A stretch of DNA of 64,000 nucleotides from contig JBKQRV010000027.1 of assembly GCA_052143835.1 (NCBI GenBank), positions 29,619-93,618 of the forward strand. The letters are read 5' to 3'. Each line of letters opens with the position of its first letter. Position 1 is the stretch's first letter. Positions 59,601 through 64,000 of this stretch are shown piece after piece. The notes under the pieces are model-generated. The model was not told the origin of the DNA, ran no database searches, and saw only the letters and a list, made by a program, of their open reading frames with translations. This DNA is from DASPPM01 sp052143835. GTDB lineage: Bacteria; Pseudomonadota; Alphaproteobacteria; JACZXZ01. Both the position numbers and the translations under genes were made by a program.

Positions 59601-60048
59601 GCGCTAAATGGACGCGCGCCCGCTCCTCACGGCAAACGAAAAATTCTGATGGCCGCCATCTCGCGCAGTGATGGTCGAGACCCTGATTGTAGCGAGACCG
59701 GACAGCCGGCTTGCGATAACGGTTGCCAAGGCGAAGGTTCGCACGTCCCTAGGCTGGTGGCGCCGATAGACATATCCAGAGGCCCTGGGGGCTGGATAGG
59801 GAGGTGAAAATTGACGAATGAAGCGGCTGAAATTGCGCTTTTATGTAGGAAACGCCACGAAAAGCCTCTTCGCCGCGGCTAGCGAGCATTTTTGGTGAAA
59901 CTCTCATAATTTCAATGAGTTCTATCCCATATTTGTCACGGCAGCGCCGATTGAAACCCGGACATTTTGGCCTTAGATAGTCCTAATCGTCATATTTGCG
60001 CGCCGTTACTGCCAATCCGCCCGTCATGGGCAGCGGTGGGAGATGCGC
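59601..60048. other. intergenic region upstream of the small-gene patch
   Basis: About 450 bases. The right half (59800-59990) is clearly less GC-rich than the genome average (runs such as gaaaattgacgaatgaagc, catttttggtgaaactctc), suggesting foreign or regulatory sequence for the small genes that follow. No ORF, RNA or repeat was identified. Confidence 0.45.
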
Positions 60049-60279
60049 ATGGTCACGATGTCTAACGTTCTATCGCTACGGCAGGAAGCGTTTAGACTCG
60101 TTGAGCTAGCGCGCGCCTGCCCGGATGCGCAGGTGCGCCGTCGGCTGCAGCGCTTGGCGGAGGAATGCTGCGCAGTTTCCGTGGAATTGGAAAGCGCAGT
60201 GGCACGGGCGGAGGGGATGCCTTTAACGAATTTGAGCTGGCCGGCGAGCGGGCGGTTCCCGGTCATCAAGCACCACTAA
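60049..60279 (+). CDS. small helical protein of unknown function
   Basis: 76 aa from ATG 60049, for which GGTGGGAG is well placed; ATG 60043 and 60058 are alternatives. One amphipathic helical protein: SLRQEAFRLVELARACPDAQVRRRLQRLAEECCAVSVELESAV, with a CC pair. The pattern (helix, CC, helix) resembles short hypothetical proteins common in Rhizobiales. No function known. It is first in the small-gene patch, 15 bases before the next tiny ORF. Confidence 0.7.
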   Translation: MVTMSNVLSLRQEAFRLVELARACPDAQVRRRLQRLAEECCAVSVELESAVARAEGMPLTNLSWPASGRFPVIKHH

Positions 60280-60294
60280 CGAAAGGATGCCGCC

Positions 60295-60447
60295 GTGGCC
60301 CACATGGTGATAAGGCAGGATTCGCGCGAGGTATTGGCGTCCTACTACCGCGCGCGCCGTTCCAGTTTTAGCGTGACTGTCGTCGTCCTCATCCTCGTCT
60401 TGGCCGTGATGCTGCTCGGAATGGACTTGACCATGACGTTCGGATGA
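60295..60447 (+). CDS. 50-residue single-pass membrane protein
   Basis: GTG 60295 with GAAAGGATG upstream. The translation has a basic/polar N-terminus (VIRQDSREVLASYYRARRSS), one clear transmembrane helix (TVVVLILVLAVMLLGMDL) and a TMTFG end. The stop is TGA at 60445-60447. It is co-directional with and 15 bases after the previous small gene, so the two likely form one transcript. No homologue known; real because of the ribosome site, helix and spacing, but short. Confidence 0.55.
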   Translation: MAHMVIRQDSREVLASYYRARRSSFSVTVVVLILVLAVMLLGMDLTMTFG

Positions 60448-60492
60448 AAGGCGCGGCGGTGCATCTAGGCGACTGGCCGGATCCTAAAGCAC

Positions 60493-60528
60493 CCTATGGA
60501 GCTGGGTGTGTGAAGTGAAACATCGCCG
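60493..60528 (+). repeat. short repeated motif, copy a (CTGGG...GTGAAGTGaAACATCGCC)
   Basis: Shares TGGGxxxGTGAAxTGxAACATCGCC with copies at 61161-61208 and 61741-61790. It stands 45 bases after the 50-residue ORF. A perfect 10-base inverted pair CATCGCCGTT / AACGGCGATG (60521-60548) forms a hairpin beginning inside this copy. Confidence 0.4.
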
Positions 60529-60643
60529 TTTTTCGCTTAACGGCGATGCTGGCGGCGGCTTGATGGCCCAAGGCTCGTCCTTAATCTTGCTAATGAGGAA
60601 GGGCCTTATGGCGCAAATCCCTATAACAGGGAAGATTGTCAAT

Positions 60644-60931
60644 TTAGGGAGCGTGGAAGCTCGATCCTGAATAACCCGGCGCGGTATTCTGCGTTTCCTT
60701 CGGAGCGCGCGTGTCATCCGCGTACCAATTGTCAGCGACGCCGCCGTGCGGATCGAGCAGCGTGAAGCGCTGGGCGCGCACCTCGTCAGCGACGACGACG
60801 TTGGGGGCGGCGCGTGTCGCCGTGATCGAAGCAACCACCGCCATCGCGCACAGCAGGCCGATCAGGATGCGGTTCTGCCGTTCGACGCGAGCGAGGCGGC
60901 GTTCAATGCGATCAAACGTCGGGTCGATCAT
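60644..60931 (-). CDS. small membrane protein with coiled-coil N-terminus
   Basis: 95 aa from ATG 60931, with the excellent site GGAGGGAGAA upstream; the frame to 60979 is not needed. N-terminal charged helix DPTFDRIERRLARVERQNRI, then one transmembrane helix (LIGLLCAMAVVASITATRA), then a periplasmic segment VVVADEVRAQRFTLLDPHGG that is a typical beta-hairpin-like motif found in phage and membrane-linked small proteins. No function known. It is the only minus-strand gene in the patch. Confidence 0.65.
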   Translation of the reverse strand: MIDPTFDRIERRLARVERQNRILIGLLCAMAVVASITATRAAPNVVVADEVRAQRFTLLDPHGGVADNWYADDTRAPKETQNTAPGYSGSSFHAP

Positions 60932-60979
60932 CGGTTCTCCCTCCAGAGGCTGATAGATCGTCTTTCGGTTTGGTGGCAT

Positions 60980-61141
60980 CGGCTACGTGCCCCGCCTTGG
61001 ACAGCGTGGGCATCATATTATGCCGTTATAAACAGCCGAGCGCGACTAGAAATGGTTCGCGCTCTGGTTACAAAAATAGATGACGGGTTACCAGAGAAAG
61101 CGGAACTCCTAACGCTGATCAAACGGGCGGAAGAGCTATGA
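60980..61141 (+). pseudogene. possible gene remnant (C-terminal fragment)
   Basis: The frame encodes PPWTAWASYYAVINSRARL, then EMVRALVTKIDDGLPEKAEL and LTLIKRAEEL to TGA 61141. This looks protein-like: helical with good codon use. It lacks any sensible start, because the upstream frame is antisense to the gene at 60644-60931 and no ATG/GTG with a ribosome site exists. It may be the 3' end of a gene whose 5' part was lost. Low confidence. Confidence 0.3.
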
Positions 61142-61160
61142 ATGCACCGGGCGTCAAGGG

Positions 61161-61208
61161 GCATAATCTACCCCTTGGGCATGGGTTTGTGAATAGGAAC
61201 ATCGCCGA
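61161..61208 (+). repeat. short repeated motif, copy b
   Basis: GCATAATC-taccccttGGGCATGGG..GTGAAtagGAACATCGCC. It aligns over ~48 bases with copy c (61741-61790) and over its second half with copy a (60493-60528). It follows the gene remnant by 20 bases. Confidence 0.45.
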
Positions 61209-61331
61209 TCTAATGGAACCGCTCGTGCAAACTGTACCACTGCCCCCAAATGCCGCTGCTAATAATTGACTGAGATTTCCCCGCACATTGCGCTATGCTT
61301 CGGCGATGCGCCACGCGGAGGAGGGAAGGTC

Positions 61332-61676
61332 ATGAGGAGCCTGATCATAGCGCTGACGCTAGCAATCGCCATACCGGCCACGACCGAGCCGTGTCGCGCC
61401 GATAACTTCGTGGTGATCGGCGCACTGGATATGCATCTCGTGACGATGAACACGGCCACGCGGGAGGTCACGGACTATGCCTACGATCTGGGCTCGAACA
61501 CGAACGGCTCCGCCGACCGCGGCAAGCTGCCGGTGCTTGGGCCGAATTTCGCTCCGGCCGGGATTGCCATGATCGACGACATCCGCTGGCCCGTAGCCAT
61601 ATGGATGTTCGATCGGGTCGCCGGCAGGATGATGGTGTGCCGGGCCACGACCGCCAAGGTCTTCGAGTGCCAGTGA
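61332..61676 (+). CDS. small secreted protein of unknown function
   Basis: 114 aa from ATG 61332 with GGAGGAGGGAAGG upstream. Signal peptide MRSLIIALTLAIAIPATTEP, then CRADNFVVIGALDMHLVTMNTATREVTDYAYDLG, and a C-terminal MMVCRATTAKVFECQ. Three Cys and short repeating strands are visible. No family recognised. It belongs to the small-gene patch. Confidence 0.7.
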   Translation: MRSLIIALTLAIAIPATTEPCRADNFVVIGALDMHLVTMNTATREVTDYAYDLGSNTNGSADRGKLPVLGPNFAPAGIAMIDDIRWPVAIWMFDRVAGRMMVCRATTAKVFECQ

Positions 61677-61740
61677 GGCCGGCAATGAAGGCGCCGGGGG
61701 AATCCCGCCTAATCACGAGCTAATCAGTCCTTTGCGAAGT

Positions 61741-61790
61741 GCATAATCCTGGCCTTTTTGGGCATGGGGCGGTGAAGTGTAACGTCGCCT
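61741..61790 (+). repeat. short repeated motif, copy c
   Basis: GCATAATCctggcctttttGGGCATGGGGCGGTGAAGTGTAACGTCGCC. It stands 64 bases after the preceding secreted-protein gene. Same orientation as the other two copies. Confidence 0.45.
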
Positions 61791-61914
61791 GCTTATTTTC
61801 CATAATATACATTATGCGATATTCCGATACGAGAAGCGGCCAAGCCTGCCGTGCTGCGGCAAGCGCCGTCCCTCCTGCCCGCGCTGGCCACCCTGACCCC
61901 GGAACCTCTCTTAT

Positions 61915-62712
61915 TTAGCCTCCTTCCGGATACCAGCGTGGCTTGCGCTTCTCGAAGAAGCTGGCGAGCCCCTCCGCGGCCTCGGGAGAACGCCGCCGCT
62001 CCGCGGCCTCCTCGGCGAGGTACTCCGGCGAGTCCTCGGTCGCCATGCCGGCGGCGACCTCATGGGCAATGCGCTTGGTCACCGCGATCGCCTCGGGTGC
62101 CGCCAAGAGGACGTGCTCGATGATCGGTGCGGCCGCCTCGTCGAGCTTGCCCGCGGGACAAAGCGCCTGCACCAGGCCCAGCCTGAGCGCCTCGGCGGCG
62201 CTGAAGCGCTCGGCCGTGAGCGCGTAGCGCGTCACGCCGCCGAGCCCCATGCGCGCGACTAGCATCGGCAGGATCGGCGCCGGTGCCACGCCCCAGCGCA
62301 CCTCGCTGATGGCGAAGACCGCATCCTCGGTCGCGATCGCCATGTCGCAGGCGGCGACCATCCCGACCCCGCCGCCGAAGCAGCCGCCGTGCACGAGTGC
62401 CAAGGTCGGCTTCGGATAACGGTAGAGCGCGGCCAACGCCGCCACGGTCAAGCGCGACACCTCCAGATTCTCGGCCGGCGGCATGGCCGCCGCCTCGCGC
62501 AGGAAGCCGAGATCGGCTCCTGCCTGGAAGTGCTTGCCGGCACCCCGCAGCAGCACGAGCCGCACCGCCGGGTCCGCGCGCAGCCGCGCGAGCGCATCCC
62601 CAAGGGCCGCGATCATCTCGCGGTTATAGGCGTTGTTGAGCGCCGGCCGGTTGAGCGTAATGGTTGCGATGCCGCGCGCATCGGTTTTGCATAGAACTAC
62701 GGGCTCGCTCAT
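61915..62712 (-). CDS. enoyl-CoA hydratase/isomerase family protein
   Basis: 265 aa from ATG 62712 (AAGGAG upstream); the frame to 62790 is unsupported. Crotonase fold: TITLNRPALNNAYNREMIAALGDAL, the oxyanion loop GAGKHFQAGADLGFLREAA, and CFGGGVGMVAACDMAIATEDAVFAISEVRWGVAP with the conserved Glu-type position reading SEVRWG. It probably hydrates or isomerises an acyl-CoA. The pathway is unknown, and it stands apart from the lva-type operon. It is divergent from mazG. Confidence 0.9.
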   Translation of the reverse strand: MSEPVVLCKTDARGIATITLNRPALNNAYNREMIAALGDALARLRADPAVRLVLLRGAGKHFQAGADLGFLREAAAMPPAENLEVSRLTVAALAALYRYPKPTLALVHGGCFGGGVGMVAACDMAIATEDAVFAISEVRWGVAPAPILPMLVARMGLGGVTRYALTAERFSAAEALRLGLVQALCPAGKLDEAAAPIIEHVLLAAPEAIAVTKRIAHEVAAGMATEDSPEYLAEEAAERRRSPEAAEGLASFFEKRKPRWYPEGG

Positions 62713-62915
62713 CGCATCGATCTCCTTGTCTCGGGTGACCCGCGAGCGCTCAAGCAGCGGAGCGCGGCCTCGGCCGCGCCCGGCTGGCACCTGCGCCGTC
62801 CTCTTATACGCGGCGCCGCTCGGATTTGCCCCAAGCTTTCGCCTTGCGCGATCCTGCGCTATGACTCGCGAAAGCGCCCTTGACCCTCCTTCCCTCGCGA
62901 TGGCAGCCCCGCCTC

Positions 62916-63728
62916 ATGGCCCGAAGCAACATCGACCGTCTGCTCGAGATCATGGCGCGCTTGCGCGATCCCGAGGGCGGCTGTCCTTGGGACGTGGCGC
63001 AGAGCTTCGCCACCATCGCACCCTACACCATCGAGGAGGCCTATGAGGTCGCCGACGCCATCGCGCGCCAGGATCTCGACGCCTTGCGCGAGGAGCTCGG
63101 CGACCTCCTGCTTCAGGTGGTGTTTCATGCGCGGATGGCCGAGGAAGCCCGCTCCTTCGACTTCGAGGCCGTGGCCGGCGCCATTGCCGACAAGATGATA
63201 CGGCGCCATCCTCATGTGTTCGGCGAGGCGGAGATCAAGGATGCCGAGACGCAGCGGCAGGCCTGGGAGGCGCACAAGGAGAGCGAGCGCGCGGCCGCTG
63301 CCGCCGCCCGCGGGAAGGTCGGTGAAAGCGCCCTCGACGGGGTTGCGCTATCGCTGCCTGCGCTCACGCGCGCACTCAAGCTGCAGCGCCGGGCCGCCCG
63401 CGTCGGCTTCGACTGGACGGAGACGGCCTCGGTCCTCGCCAAGATCGAGGAGGAAATCCGCGAGCTCACCGCCGAGCTCGTGAAAGGATCGCCGCCCGAG
63501 CGCGTTGAGGACGAGCTCGGCGATCTTCTTTTCAGCCTGGTCAATCTTGCGCGCCGGCTCGAGCTCGACCCGGAGGCGGCGCTGCGACAGAGCAATGCGA
63601 AGTTCGAGCGCCGCTTCCGCCGGGTCGAGGCTTTTCTGGCCGAAGCAGGCAAGGTGCTGAAAGAGGCGACGCTCGATGAGATGGACGCCTTGTGGGAGCG
63701 GGCGAAGCGCGAGGAAGACAAGAAGTGA
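62916..63728 (+). CDS. mazG: nucleoside triphosphate pyrophosphohydrolase MazG
   Basis: 270 aa from ATG 62916 (MARSNIDRLLEIMARLRDPEGGCPWD); a TTG at 62880 would add 12 residues. Two tandem MazG all-alpha domains: EEAYEVADAIARQDLDALREELGDLLLQVVFHARMAEE with the ExxE...ExxD metal motif, and EELGDLLFS-like EDELGDLLFSLVNLARRLELDPEAAL in the second. It hydrolyses abnormal or excess NTPs/ppGpp-linked nucleotides to NMP and PPi. A transposase tail and repeat follow to the right. Confidence 0.94.
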   Translation: MARSNIDRLLEIMARLRDPEGGCPWDVAQSFATIAPYTIEEAYEVADAIARQDLDALREELGDLLLQVVFHARMAEEARSFDFEAVAGAIADKMIRRHPHVFGEAEIKDAETQRQAWEAHKESERAAAAAARGKVGESALDGVALSLPALTRALKLQRRAARVGFDWTETASVLAKIEEEIRELTAELVKGSPPERVEDELGDLLFSLVNLARRLELDPEAALRQSNAKFERRFRRVEAFLAEAGKVLKEATLDEMDALWERAKREEDKK

Positions 63729-63787
63729 GCTCTCAGCGTTGATCGGGGTCCCGAGACGCCCCGGCGACCCCGGACTGGATCCGGGGC

Positions 63788-63874
63788 GGGACCCATTTCA
63801 GAGCAGGTGCGGCGTGTTTCCTTTCGCCAAAATGGTGGTCATGTCCAATGGATACCGGCTTTCGCCGGTAATGA
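63788..63874. repeat. dispersed palindromic repeat, family B, copy 2 (partial)
   Basis: Matches the right-hand three quarters of the copy at 16325-16433: GGGACCCATTTCAGAGCAGG, ggcgtgTTTCCTTTcgcca, CAATGGATACCGGCTTTCGC and the closing CGGTAATGA. Homology ends at 63874, close to the start of the transposase fragment, as if an insertion sequence end lies at that point. Confidence 0.7.
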
Positions 63875-63906
63875 GTCGTCCGTGAAGAACTCTGACGCGC
63901 GCTGAA

Positions 63907-64000
63907 TTACGCGATCTGAAGCGGCCGAACGATTTCCGCGAACGCCGCGATCAAGGCACGCAAAAGCCTCGCCAGCCAGCGGAGGAGGAGGCTGAAGTTG
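63907..64000 (-). mobile_element. C-terminal end of a transposase, truncated by the window edge
   Basis: Reading leftward from the edge, 30 codons encode NFSLLLRWLARLLRALIAAF and AEIVRPLQIA then TAA at 63907-63909. NF-(H/S)-LLLRWL-xxLLRAL is the characteristic C-terminus of IS5-family and related DDE transposases. The 5' part is outside the window. The inverted end may lie between 63874 and 63906. Confidence 0.55.

Noticed and set aside
60493..61790. Standard integron attC sites
   Set aside because: The repeats lack the RYYYAAC/GTTRRRY core pair and there is no integrase in the window. Recorded instead as an unexplained motif.
1..64000. CRISPR array, prophage or plasmid backbone
   Set aside because: No regularly spaced direct repeats, and no cas, structural phage, rep or par genes were found.

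Overview
The window is high-GC (about two thirds G+C), gene-dense bacterial chromosome. The best fit is an alphaproteobacterium, probably Rhodospirillales or a nearby order. The evidence is synteny and family content. A recG / sdhE-mfd divergent pair lies at 19.6-25.6 kb. A long run mltB - rlpA - D,D-carboxypeptidase - tmk - holB - metG - tatD - MBL hydrolase lies at 46.3-55.0 kb. A bactofilin, a CbpA/CbpM pair and several palindromic intergenic repeat families fit the same group. No phage structural genes, CRISPR array, rRNA or plasmid functions are visible. One tRNA-Ser(UGA) is present, and a transposase tail runs off the right edge.

Layout. 0-2 kb: GAF/HD-GYP cyclic-di-GMP phosphodiesterase with an unusual insertion. 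2-7.3 kb (minus strand): bactofilin, a 2TM protein and a copper-handling group (CopD fused to cytochrome c and an SCO-like domain, CopC, a secreted protein of unknown function, and a His/Cys-bearing DUF2946-like protein). 7.5-19.7 kb: assorted metabolism (GST, epimerase, tandem universal stress protein, threonine synthase, amidase, 3-hydroxyisobutyrate dehydrogenase-like enzyme, carboxymuconolactone decarboxylase-like protein, ICMT-like methyltransferase), DUF502, then cbpA-cbpM-ACT. 19.7-25.6 kb: recG, sdhE and mfd. 26.5-31.7 kb: a tightly packed five-gene operon (acyl-CoA synthetase, SDR, ACAD10/11-type dehydrogenase, APH-like kinase, DUF6285) with the complete enzyme set of the levulinate / 4-hydroxyacid pathway (LvaE-D-C-A-B). 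31.7-38.6 kb: a membrane protein, transporters, a catalytically degenerate SNase-fold protein, a secreted phosphoesterase and a MetE-type methyltransferase. 38.8-41.9 kb (minus strand): a hexaheme cytochrome c / Tat-exported four-cluster FeS protein / NrfD module with no catalytic subunit. 42.8-45.3 kb: CHASE-GGDEF-EAL protein with a degenerate EAL domain. 46-55 kb: cell-wall and housekeeping genes. 55-57 kb: LysR regulator plus a type III polyketide synthase. 57-59.6 kb: TDT-family exporter and nitronate monooxygenase. 59.6-61.9 kb: a patch of very small genes separated by a short repeated motif. 61.9-63.7 kb: enoyl-CoA hydratase and mazG.

The most notable units are the lva-type operon, the orphan hexaheme/FeS/NrfD quinone module, the copper module with its triple fusion, the regulator-linked type III PKS, two cyclic-di-GMP proteins with altered catalytic architecture, and the small-ORF/repeat patch. 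Coordinates for start codons were re-derived from the bases, and where an upstream in-frame extension was judged spurious the entry says so.
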